Made by a program: the position numbers and the translations under genes
Shown: piece after piece, positions 56,691-64,000 of the stretch
Position numbering within the stretch: position 1 is the stretch's first letter
Layout of the letters: the number at the start of each line of letters is the position of its first letter
Source: Pseudomonas putida
Lineage (GTDB): Bacteria > Pseudomonadota > Gammaproteobacteria > Pseudomonadales > Pseudomonadaceae
Reading direction: 5' to 3'
NCBI RefSeq assembly: GCF_009883635.2
Contig: NZ_CP026115.2
Location: 1,612,001-1,676,000, forward strand
DNA: 64,000 nt
Notes under the pieces: model-generated
Databases searched by the model: none
The model's input: the letters and a program-made list of their open reading frames with translations, nothing else
Told to the model about the DNA's origin: nothing

Positions 56691-57467
56691 ATGCGCCTGA
56701 TCGACACCCACACCCACCTGGACTTCCCCGACTTCGACGCCGACCGCCCGCGCCTGCTGGCCAACGCGGCGGCGCGTGGGGTGGAGCGCCTGGTGGTGCT
56801 GGGGGTGTACCAGGCGAATTTCCAGCGGGTGTGGGACCTGGCCTGCGCCAAAGGCAACGTGCATGCGGCGCTGGGGCTACATCCTGTCTACCTGGAGCAG
56901 CACCGGCCGGAGCACCTGACGCAACTGCGCGACTGGCTGGAACGCCTGCAGGGCGACCCACGGCTGTGTGCAGTTGGCGAATTCGGCCTGGACTATTACC
57001 TCGAAACGCTGGACAAGGAACGCCAGCAGGCGCTGTTCGAAGCGCAGCTGCAGATGGCCTGCGACTTCGCGCTGCCTGCCCTGTTGCACGTGCGTCGTAG
57101 CCACGCCCAGGTGATTGCCACGCTCAAGCGCTACAAGCCGGCGCGGGCGGGGGTGATCCATGCTTTTGCCGGCAGTTACGAAGAGGCGCGCGAGTACATC
57201 AAGCTGGGCTTCCGGCTTGGCCTGGGCGGTGCAGCGACCTGGCCGCAGGCACTGCGCCTGCGCAAGACCTTGCCGCGTCTGCCGCTGGAAAGCATCGTGC
57301 TGGAAACCGATTCGCCAGACATGGCACCGGTGATGTTTGCCGGTATGCGCAACAGCCCGGAGCATCTGCCGGAGATTGCCGAGGCACTGGCCGAAGTGAT
57401 GGGCATCGAGGCTGAGGTATTGGCTGAAGTCAGCAGCCGTAATGCCTGCGAGCTTTTCGGCTGGTAG
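56691..57467 (+). CDS. TatD-family metal-dependent hydrolase (YjjV-like)
   Basis: This 258-residue TIM-barrel hydrolase has the metal ligands HxH in IDTHTHLDFPDFD, a glutamate in AVGEFGLDYY, histidines in ALLHVRRSHAQ and VIHAFAGS, and a final aspartate in IVLETDSPDMAPV. The family includes TatD DNases and YjjV; the true substrate is not known. The ATG starts two bases after the cra stop, so the two genes are in one transcript. Confidence 0.9.
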   Translation: MRLIDTHTHLDFPDFDADRPRLLANAAARGVERLVVLGVYQANFQRVWDLACAKGNVHAALGLHPVYLEQHRPEHLTQLRDWLERLQGDPRLCAVGEFGLDYYLETLDKERQQALFEAQLQMACDFALPALLHVRRSHAQVIATLKRYKPARAGVIHAFAGSYEEAREYIKLGFRLGLGGAATWPQALRLRKTLPRLPLESIVLETDSPDMAPVMFAGMRNSPEHLPEIAEALAEVMGIEAEVLAEVSSRNACELFGW

Positions 57468-57468
57468 T

Positions 57469-57570
57469 ACCGGCCCTTTCGCGGAGCGAGCCCGCTCCCA
57501 CAGGATTTCTACACATCTCGAATTTTGCGCAGTACCTGTGGGAGCGGGCTTGCCCCGCGAAAGGGCCGGT
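57469..57570. repeat. paired REP palindrome
   Basis: Arms at 57469-57503 and 57536-57570 are inverted copies, with three mismatches in the middle of the first arm. The core is the GCGGGCTTGCCCCGCG type. They lie between the convergent tatD-like and chemoreceptor genes. Confidence 0.88.
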
Positions 57571-57578
57571 GCAGGCAA

Positions 57579-59591
57579 TCACACCCTGAATGCCCCGATC
57601 AGGCGTTTCAACTCCACCACCTGCGTCGACAGCACACGGCTGGCATCCTCGGTCTGGCAAGCACCCTGGGTCGTATCCTGCGCCGCCCGGTTGATCGCGA
57701 CGATATTGCGGTCGATGTCATGGGCCACCGCCGTCTGCTGCTCGACCGCTGCTGCGATCTGCTGGTTCTGCTCGACGATGCCACCCACCGCGCCAAGGAT
57801 ATTGCCCAGCGCCTGCTGCACCTGGCGCGCCTCATCGACAGTGCCCGCGGCCATCTGATGGCTACTGCCCATCGCCCGCACCGCCTGCTCCACGCCTTCG
57901 CGCAGGCGCTGGATCATCTGCGCGATCTGCGCAGTGGAGTCCTGGGTACGCCGGGCCAGGGTACGCACTTCATCGGCCACCACGGCAAACCCTCGTCCTT
58001 GCTCACCGGCCCGCGCCGCTTCGATGGCCGCGTTCAACGCCAGCAGATTGGTCTGCTCGGCAATGCCGCGAATCACCTCCAGCACCTGGCCAATGGCCTG
58101 GCTGTCATCGGCCAGCCGATTGATCGCCAGCACGCTCTGGTCGATTTCCTCGGCGAGGCGGCCGATGCTGTGTTGCTGGCTGGCCACCAGGGTACGGCCG
58201 TTGGCGCTTTCCAGGTTGACCTGCTGTGCGCCGTTGGCCGCCAGTGCGGCACTGCGCGCCACCTCCTGCGCGGTGGCGCTCATCTGGTTCATCGCCGTGG
58301 CCACCTGCTCGATCTGTTCACGCTGGCCGCTGACCGCCTGATTGCTCCGCGCCGACACGGCCAGCACCTGCCCGGCCTGCTCCTCGACGGCCACCACGGT
58401 GCGTCCGACCTGGTCAATCAGGCTGCGGATACGCCGCACGGTTTCGCTGAAGCCCTGGCCCAACTCACCCAATTCATCACGGCTATGGGCCTGGAAGCTG
58501 ACCGTCATGTCGCCCGCGGCCACTTTGTCCATGGCACCGCCCAGCCGGCGCAAGGTGGCCCGGGTCGAGACATAGAAGCCGCCGTACAAGTACAGGATCA
58601 GCACGAAGACACCGGCCAGCAGCGTGCCCAGGGCGAGCATCCGCAAGCGCTGCTCGGCCAGGCGCTCCTGCAACTGCCCTTGCAGGTGTGCGAGCACGGC
58701 GTCGTTGAAGCGATAGGTCTGCGCCATCAGTTCGCTGACCTGTTGATAGAACGCCGGCCAAGGGGCATCGAGCGTTTCCGCCACCACCACCTGCTCCTCG
58801 AACAACGACGCAGCCTGCCTGACTGTCGCTTGACTGGTGGCTGCCGCGCCCGCCAGGCTGGCCTTGACGGCCCGGTCCGTGGCCAGGGCATCATCCAGCC
58901 GCAAGGCATAGTCGGCGCCAAGGCGATCGAGGCGCTGCAACAGATCTTCGAAACGGGCACTGCCAGCAGAGTCGATGAACCCCCGCCCCAGAGCAACGGC
59001 ACCCATGGCCCGGCCCTCACCCAAGGCCTGAGTGACTTGCGCCGTGGCGACCCCGAGCAGTTCGCTCAGCTGGCGCACCGTAGCCTGGCTGTCTTGGCTC
59101 AGGCCGGACTGGCTGACCACCTGCTTGCCCAGCATCTGGGCCTGGGCCAGCAATTTGTCGAACAACGCAGCCTTGTTCTGCAGAGAGGATTCCGCCCGGG
59201 CACTGGCAAATGCAGTGGCCAGTTCTTCGAGTTTGCCTTGGGGTACCGCCTCATCACCTTGCAGCGTGTGCAACTGCGCCTGGACCTTGTCCTGCAACGC
59301 AGCGATACGCGTCTCCAGGTCCCCCGCCTGGCCCGACTGGCCGAGCACGGCATTGACCTGCAACAGGTTGCCAAGCGCCTCCAGGTCGGCGCGCAGGGTC
59401 AGGCTGTCGCTCAGCGGGGCAATGCCCTGCAACTCGGCGCGGGTGGCATGGAACTGCTGGTAGGCATCGCGCACCAGATAAAAACTGGTGGCCAGCATGG
59501 GCAGGAAGAACAGGACGCTGATGAGGCTGAACTTCTGGCCGAAGCTCAGCCGATTCATCAATGCGATGGCCGGGTAGAGCAGACGCTTCAC
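57579..59591 (-). CDS. methyl-accepting chemotaxis protein
   Basis: This 670-residue chemoreceptor has an N-terminal membrane segment (about 20-40), a large mainly helical periplasmic domain (about 42-310), a second membrane segment (about 315-337), a HAMP domain and a cytoplasmic signalling domain with the conserved hairpin tip [20 protein letters not shown]. The ligand domain is about 270 residues; I could not assign it with confidence. GTG 59589-59591 has a perfect GGAGG six bases upstream, so I prefer it over the ATG at 59631. There is no C-terminal pentapeptide for CheR. Confidence 0.93.
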   Translation of the reverse strand: MKRLLYPAIALMNRLSFGQKFSLISVLFFLPMLATSFYLVRDAYQQFHATRAELQGIAPLSDSLTLRADLEALGNLLQVNAVLGQSGQAGDLETRIAALQDKVQAQLHTLQGDEAVPQGKLEELATAFASARAESSLQNKAALFDKLLAQAQMLGKQVVSQSGLSQDSQATVRQLSELLGVATAQVTQALGEGRAMGAVALGRGFIDSAGSARFEDLLQRLDRLGADYALRLDDALATDRAVKASLAGAAATSQATVRQAASLFEEQVVVAETLDAPWPAFYQQVSELMAQTYRFNDAVLAHLQGQLQERLAEQRLRMLALGTLLAGVFVLILYLYGGFYVSTRATLRRLGGAMDKVAAGDMTVSFQAHSRDELGELGQGFSETVRRIRSLIDQVGRTVVAVEEQAGQVLAVSARSNQAVSGQREQIEQVATAMNQMSATAQEVARSAALAANGAQQVNLESANGRTLVASQQHSIGRLAEEIDQSVLAINRLADDSQAIGQVLEVIRGIAEQTNLLALNAAIEAARAGEQGRGFAVVADEVRTLARRTQDSTAQIAQMIQRLREGVEQAVRAMGSSHQMAAGTVDEARQVQQALGNILGAVGGIVEQNQQIAAAVEQQTAVAHDIDRNIVAINRAAQDTTQGACQTEDASRVLSTQVVELKRLIGAFRV

Positions 59592-59704
59592 GGGGCACCT
59601 CCATGGATTCTTGTTGTTCTGCAGAGATAGCACTAGGCCACTTGTATAACGCAGATCGAATCGGAGGTTTGTAACTTAAGGTTAACCGTTGCCCGCGAAG
59701 GTGC

Positions 59705-60535
59705 TCACACCAGCACTGTCCACAGGGCAAACCCTGCATACCACAACACCGCACAACGCAGCAGCAGCTCCCACAGGCTGTCCAGCCGCCCCAGCCCGCG
59801 CTGGGGGTCTTCTTCCTCGGGGATATCATCGGCAATGCGCCCGACCCTGGCCACCAGGTGCCCGGCGCTGATATGCCAGTTGAGCAGCTCGTGCAGCATC
59901 ACCCGCATTACTGCGACAAAATTGCCGACCAGCGCGAAGCTCAGGGCGAGCATCCGCACTGGCAGCCAGTCCATGATATGCCGCAGCTGTTCGGCACGGG
60001 CCTTGAGCGCGGGCTGGCGGCTATGCTCGCCTGTCAGCGCCAGCAGGCGGTAGGCCAGCGCCGCGCCAGGACCGAGCACGAAGTACCAGAAAATCACCGC
60101 GAAGAAGCTCTGATAGGCCTGCCACAACAGGTAACCCTGCACACGCACCAGCAGGCTGTGTGGCTCGTCGGCCGCCAGGCCCAGGTCGCGTTCGGCCACA
60201 TGCAGTGCGGCCTGGTCGTCGCCACGCCGCCAGGCATCGCGGAATGGCCCGAGGGAAGCCTTGGCATCGCCGCGCCCCAGGCTGTAGATCAGCACTAGCA
60301 AGTGCACCGGCAAGGCCAGCAAACCGTAGGCCACCGGGTCCAGCACGTGCAGCAACAGCACCAGTACCGCCACTGGCGCCAGCACCAGGATCGCCAGTGT
60401 CCACCAGGGATGCACCTTGCCGCTGCGCTCCAGGCGCACCAGTTCGCCCAGGAAGAAACCGTCCCGTTGTACCTGATGGCGCAGCGCAGAAAACTTCTCT
60501 ACCCACAGCGCCAGTAACAGCACCAGAAAACTCAT
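59705..60535 (-). CDS. ampE: regulatory membrane protein AmpE
   Basis: This 276-residue inner-membrane protein starts MSFLVLLLALWVEKFSALRH and has about four hydrophobic segments. EKFS, GRGD and WYFVLGPGAALAYRL are typical of AmpE (CobD-like family). It is encoded with ampD in many pseudomonads and Enterobacteriaceae, where it is thought to sense or modulate peptidoglycan recycling linked to beta-lactamase control. The start overlaps the ampD stop by four bases. Confidence 0.9.
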   Translation of the reverse strand: MSFLVLLLALWVEKFSALRHQVQRDGFFLGELVRLERSGKVHPWWTLAILVLAPVAVLVLLLHVLDPVAYGLLALPVHLLVLIYSLGRGDAKASLGPFRDAWRRGDDQAALHVAERDLGLAADEPHSLLVRVQGYLLWQAYQSFFAVIFWYFVLGPGAALAYRLLALTGEHSRQPALKARAEQLRHIMDWLPVRMLALSFALVGNFVAVMRVMLHELLNWHISAGHLVARVGRIADDIPEEEDPQRGLGRLDSLWELLLRCAVLWYAGFALWTVLV

Positions 60536-61104
60536 GCGTTGTCCTCGTTGTCCCTCACAGCCTTGCGGTAACGCGCCCAGTCGAAGGCCGGGCCAGGGTC
60601 GGTCTTGCGCACTGGGGCAATGTCGCTGTGGCCCTGGATGCGCTCAAGGTCGATCACCGGCCAGGCGGCCTGGATCTGCCGGGTCAGTTGCTCCAGCACG
60701 GCGTACTGGGCATCGGTATAGGGCAGATCGTCGGTGCCTTCCAGTTCGATCCCGATGGAAAAGTCGTTGCAGCCCTCACGCCCGTCGAAACACGACACAC
60801 CGGCATGCCAGGCACGGTCGAGCAACGACACGAACTGGGTCACCGCCCCGTCACGCTCGACGAACAGGTGTGCCGAGACGGTCAGGTGGGTGATGCTGGC
60901 GAAGTAAGGATGTTCGTTCGGATCCAGGCGGTTCTGGAAGAACTGCTGCACCTTGCCACTGCCGAAGCAGGCCGGTGGCAGGCTGATGTTGTGGATTACC
61001 AGCAGGGAAATCGCTTCACCGTCCGGGCGGGCGTTGAAGTTCGGCGAGGGGCAGTGGGTGATTCCGTTTCCGTGGAACCAGCCAGTGGCACGGTCCAATT
61101 GCAT
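60532..61104 (-). CDS. ampD: 1,6-anhydro-N-acetylmuramyl-L-alanine amidase AmpD
   Basis: This 190-residue zinc amidase (Amidase_2 fold) starts MQLDRATGWFHGNGITHCPS. The zinc ligands are His38 (ISLLVIHNISLPP), the histidine in QGHSDIAPVRKTDPGP and its downstream aspartate. It removes the peptide from anhydro-muropeptides in the cytoplasm, lowering the inducer of AmpR-controlled genes. The ATG at 61102-61104 with AGGA upstream is preferred to the frame from 61125. It is in an operon with ampE. Confidence 0.93.
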   Translation of the reverse strand: MQLDRATGWFHGNGITHCPSPNFNARPDGEAISLLVIHNISLPPACFGSGKVQQFFQNRLDPNEHPYFASITHLTVSAHLFVERDGAVTQFVSLLDRAWHAGVSCFDGREGCNDFSIGIELEGTDDLPYTDAQYAVLEQLTRQIQAAWPVIDLERIQGHSDIAPVRKTDPGPAFDWARYRKAVRDNEDNA

Positions 61105-61193
61105 GGGGCAGATCCTGAAAAACACCGGTACAGAGCTGCAGTATGCCCTGCACGCGGGCCACAGTGCATGTGAATGATTGTAATGCCGTCGGC

Positions 61194-63338
61194 TCAGTGC
61201 ACCTGTTGCTGGCGCAGGCCTTCGAGGACGGCTTCCAGGGCCCGCTCGAACAGCAGGCCATCATCCAGCAAGCGCGCCTCGCCTCGGCGCAGGGCCTGCG
61301 CCAGGCCGGCCGAGCTCCATTCACGCACCTTCATCCCGGTACGGTTGGCGAAGACCAGGCGGTCGCTGCTGTCGATGCGCGCGACCAGCTTGCAGCGCAG
61401 CGGCTCGTCATCATCGAGTATTTCTACCCAGGTGCCGATCCGCAAGCGCTGCACCTGGCGCAGCTCCGCCGCGTGTTCATCGAGTTGACGCAGTGGCGCG
61501 CAGGCGGACTCTTCGGCGATGGCCAGCACGATGTCTTCGGCCACCAGGACCTCGGCCAGTTCATCGCTGACATCTGGCTGTGCGCCCCCCGCACACGCAC
61601 GCAAGTGCAGTTGCTCCAGTTGCAGGAAGAATTCGCGAGTGGCCGCCGAGTCCAGCGCCACACTGGCCAGGCCATCGCGCAGGGCCTTGAGCAAGCCTGG
61701 CACCTGTTGCAGCAACACCTGGGGCTGCTGATGCAGAGCAATGCTGGCGAGCAGGCTATCCATGGTCGCCAGCGCTTGCTGCCAGGCCTGGGATGCCTCG
61801 CCCTGCTTGAGCCACGCCAACAGCAACACCTGGCTCCAGGCCTGGACCAGCATGTGCACGACCACCTGCGGCAGGGTGCGCCCGCGCAGGCGCTGGTTGA
61901 GCACCTGCTGCACCTGCTGGCGGGCCTGCAAGGCACGCGCGCGCCCCTCTTCGGCATCGCGCGTGCGCTGCTCCAGCAGTTCGTTGCGCCGGCGTTCGTC
62001 CTGGCTGAAGGCGAGGAAGTCCTCCAGCAGCTCGGCGAACAGCGAGGCATCTTCGGTGAAATCGTTGAGCAGGCGCTGGACGATGCGCTCCACGCGCAGG
62101 TGCAGGCTGTCGCGCAGGCCTTCGCTGCCGGTTTCCCAGCCGATCGCGACAGCGGCAATCTCATTGAGCAGGCGCCGTGCCGGGTGGCTGGCACGGCTGA
62201 ACAGGCCTTTGTCCAGCAGTGCCACCTTGAGCAGCGGAATGTGCAGGCGAACGATCAGCGCGCGCAGGCTCAGCGGCAAGTTGTCGTCGGCGGCGATGTA
62301 GGCGAACAGCAGGCCGACCAGATTGATCATGTCCTCGTCGGCGCAGGCGATACGCCGGCGCGTACCGCTGCGCACGCTGACCCGCAGCAGCAATTGTTCA
62401 AGCTGCTGCCCCAGGTCGAAGTCGTCATCGTCGATCGTGGCCGGAACATAATGCTGCAGGTGCGAAAGCAGGCGCAGCAAGTCGGCGGTGCTGATCGGCT
62501 CGGCGCTGGCGGCGGCTTGCAGGCGCGGGGCGATGCGCCCTCTGCACGGCGCCAGCAGGCCTTCCAGCGAACGCATGAAGGCCTGCCCGGCACTGTCAGC
62601 CCCCATGGCATCTGGTTCCCGGTTGGCCGGCGCGCGCCGCGCATTCAGGCGGCGGTCTTCGGCGCGTCGACGCGGGGCTGGCTGCAGTTCCGGCATCACG
62701 CCCGCAGCGGCCAGCAACTGGTTGGCTTCGACATAAAGCACGTCGATGTCACGCAGCACATAGCGCTCGAACAGCTTGAGCAGGATCAGCTTGACCCGCA
62801 GGCCCACGCCCAGGTTGCGCCCGGCATCGAGGAAATAGCCACACAGCGCAGCAGGCCCGAACGGGTTCTGTTGTTCGTCGAAGCTGCGCGCAAGCAGGCA
62901 CTGCAAACGCATGCCCAGTTGCTCGAGGGCGAGGCCATCACGCGACAGCACCCGTGCGACCATGCCGTCGACGGCGACGGCACGCTCCCTGTACGCCTGG
63001 TTTTTCGACGCCTGCTGGCCCAGCGGGTCGAATTGGCCGATCCGGGCGAAGGTGTCGTAGAAGATGTCGAGAAAACCGCGTTCGATGTGCTTGCGCTTCA
63101 GGCGCAGGTCACGCATCGCTTCGAAGTACAGGTTCTGGTCGAAGCGGTCGGCTGCCCGGTCGGCCATTTCGAAAAGCGTGTCGTCGGCATTGTCGAACAG
63201 CGCCTGCAGGCCCTGGCGCAGTTGCAGGGCAGCCTTGTCACGCACCTGCAGGAGCAACACCGGAAGGCAAGGCAAGGGCGTGCGTGCCCCTCGATCGATG
63301 GCCGCCGCCAGGGGCACCACCTTGCCTTCTTTATGCAT
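61194..63338 (-). CDS. DUF1631 family protein
   Basis: This is a 714-residue protein with no membrane segment or signal peptide. It starts MHKEGKVVPLAAAIDRGART and follows the DUF1631 layout, with a long helical body (for example QLEQLLLRVSVRSG) and a conserved C-terminal part (IGTWVEILDDDEPLRCKLVARI then FVNRTGMKVREWS-type text) that resembles a small beta-barrel domain. Function is unknown. The C-terminal barrel recalls PilZ-like folds, which would suggest c-di-GMP, but I cannot prove it. CAAGGAG lies eight bases before the ATG. It is 89 bases upstream of ampD and could be read with it. Confidence 0.82.
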   Translation of the reverse strand: MHKEGKVVPLAAAIDRGARTPLPCLPVLLLQVRDKAALQLRQGLQALFDNADDTLFEMADRAADRFDQNLYFEAMRDLRLKRKHIERGFLDIFYDTFARIGQFDPLGQQASKNQAYRERAVAVDGMVARVLSRDGLALEQLGMRLQCLLARSFDEQQNPFGPAALCGYFLDAGRNLGVGLRVKLILLKLFERYVLRDIDVLYVEANQLLAAAGVMPELQPAPRRRAEDRRLNARRAPANREPDAMGADSAGQAFMRSLEGLLAPCRGRIAPRLQAAASAEPISTADLLRLLSHLQHYVPATIDDDDFDLGQQLEQLLLRVSVRSGTRRRIACADEDMINLVGLLFAYIAADDNLPLSLRALIVRLHIPLLKVALLDKGLFSRASHPARRLLNEIAAVAIGWETGSEGLRDSLHLRVERIVQRLLNDFTEDASLFAELLEDFLAFSQDERRRNELLEQRTRDAEEGRARALQARQQVQQVLNQRLRGRTLPQVVVHMLVQAWSQVLLLAWLKQGEASQAWQQALATMDSLLASIALHQQPQVLLQQVPGLLKALRDGLASVALDSAATREFFLQLEQLHLRACAGGAQPDVSDELAEVLVAEDIVLAIAEESACAPLRQLDEHAAELRQVQRLRIGTWVEILDDDEPLRCKLVARIDSSDRLVFANRTGMKVREWSSAGLAQALRRGEARLLDDGLLFERALEAVLEGLRQQQVH

Positions 63339-63549
63339 CCCGGACTCCTTGCTGGGTAATGTATTCGACAGCGCGAAAAATCGTCAAAGCTATGACGCCA
63401 ATTGTTAGGCGCCATTATCGGTAAAAATGCCGGCAGCTGCCAGCACTCTTCTCTGGCGGGCAAGTGACTGTGTTTTCGGGCAAATGCTCATTTGACCTGA
63501 CCAATGGTCACCTGCAAGGCAAGCTGTACACGGCACAGCCCCCCTGCCC

Positions 63550-63555
63550 TATAAT
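63550..63555 (+). promoter_or_regulatory. -10 element of nadC
   Basis: A perfect TATAAT lies 28 bases before the nadC start. The -35 box is weak (CTGTAC about 20 bases upstream). A TGACCAATGGTCA palindrome at 63498-63510 further upstream could be an operator. Confidence 0.5.
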
Positions 63556-63583
63556 CGCCGGCATCTAGCTTGTGGAGCCGACC

Positions 63584-64000
63584 ATGCCGAACCTACGCCT
63601 TGCCGACCTGACCGCCGAGATCGAAGCCAATGTGCGCCGTGCACTGCTGGAGGACATCGGCAGCGGCGACATCACCGCGCAGCTGATCCCGGCCGAGCGC
63701 CTGGCCAAGGCCACCATCATCACCCGCGAAGACTGCGTGATTGCCGGCACTGCCTGGGTCGATGCCGTGTTCCGTCAGCTTGACCCGCGCGTGGCCGTGC
63801 ACTGGCAGGTGGCCGATGGCGAGCGCGCCACCGCCAATCAGCCGCTGTTCCACCTCGAAGGCCCGGCGCGCTCTCTGCTCAGCGGTGAGCGCAGTGCACT
63901 GAACTTCCTGCAGATGCTGTCGGGTGTGGCCACCCGTGCGCGCTACCTGGCCGACCTGGTCGAAGGCACCCAGGTGCAGCTGCTCGACACCCGCAAGACC
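63584..64000 (+). CDS. nadC: nicotinate-nucleotide pyrophosphorylase (carboxylating), N-terminal part
   Basis: The frame starts at ATG 63584 after TGGAG and stays open to the window end (139 residues). It matches Nad[36 protein letters not shown], and [21 protein letters not shown] then LLDTRKT, the substrate-binding arginine-lysine region. It converts quinolinate and PRPP to nicotinate mononucleotide in NAD synthesis. The rest lies outside the window. Confidence 0.95.
   Translation, partial: MPNLRLADLTAEIEANVRRALLEDIGSGDITAQLIPAERLAKATIITREDCVIAGTAWVDAVFRQLDPRVAVHWQVADGERATANQPLFHLEGPARSLLSGERSALNFLQMLSGVATRARYLADLVEGTQVQLLDTRKT

Noticed and set aside
57525..59630. 701-codon plus-strand frame over the chemoreceptor gene
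   Set aside because: Antisense shadow; the minus-strand gene has the full chemoreceptor layout and a strong ribosome site.
61143..63359. 738-codon plus-strand frame over the DUF1631 gene
   Set aside because: Antisense shadow with no recognisable domain; the minus-strand frame has the family signature and a good start.
1..64000. tRNA, rRNA genes, insertion sequences, integrases or phage genes
   Set aside because: I looked for tRNA-like cloverleaf ends, transposase motifs and phage genes and saw none. REP pairs are the only mobile-type elements found.

Overview
The window looks like chromosomal DNA of a Pseudomonas putida-group bacterium. It has high GC, the P. putida gene order around cyoABCDE, hmp/norR, the giant adhesin lapF and its type I exporter, cheV, an OprD porin, fruBKA/cra, ampDE and nadC, and several paired REP palindromes typical of this group. 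The species assignment and the comparisons with strain KT2440 rest on memory of family traits and gene order, not on a search.

Region by region. 1-5 kb: the end of a tRNA 2-selenouridine synthase gene, an LprI-like secreted protein, a GNAT acetyltransferase coupled to a membrane protein, a small DUF6124/DUF3077 pair, a cysteine-cluster protein and the AlaC-type aminotransferase. 5-11 kb: the cytochrome bo3 quinol oxidase operon (cyoABCDE, minus strand) with a perfect ANR/FNR-type box far upstream of cyoA, then dsbB. 11-14.2 kb: the nitric oxide detoxification pair hmp and norR, divergent, with two NorR-type boxes and a sigma-54-like promoter between them. 14.3-33.3 kb: lapF, a 4692-residue surface adhesin with about 45 Ig-like repeats of 85 residues, followed by its probable type I secretion genes (TolC-like outer membrane protein, ABC exporter, HlyD-type adaptor), the last three coupled by ATGA overlaps.

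33.4-35.5 kb: cheV, a small secreted protein and a second cysteine-cluster protein. 35.5-45.7 kb looks like an accessory block. It holds a large palindromic repeat, an RND efflux pair, an OmpR-type two-component system, an orphan TccC/RHS-type protein with an AT-rich variable C-terminal tip, and a divergent small secreted protein. 45.8-49.8 kb: an OprD-family porin, a membrane diguanylate cyclase, a four-helix DUF2383-type protein and a DUF3820 protein. 49.9-57.5 kb: the fructose phosphotransferase operon fruBKA, a Cra operator, cra itself and a TatD-family hydrolase. 57.6-64 kb: a chemoreceptor, ampE/ampD, a DUF1631 protein and the start of nadC.

Several genes act in connected ways. The lapF cluster and the GGDEF protein both bear on biofilm life. 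cyo, hmp/norR and dsbB concern respiration, NO and redox. fruB, fruK and fruA take up and phosphorylate fructose under Cra, which senses fructose 1-phosphate. The most interesting targets for follow-up are the nested repeat structure and copy number of lapF, the unassigned C-terminal tip of the RHS protein, and the unexplained palindrome at 35.6-35.8 kb.
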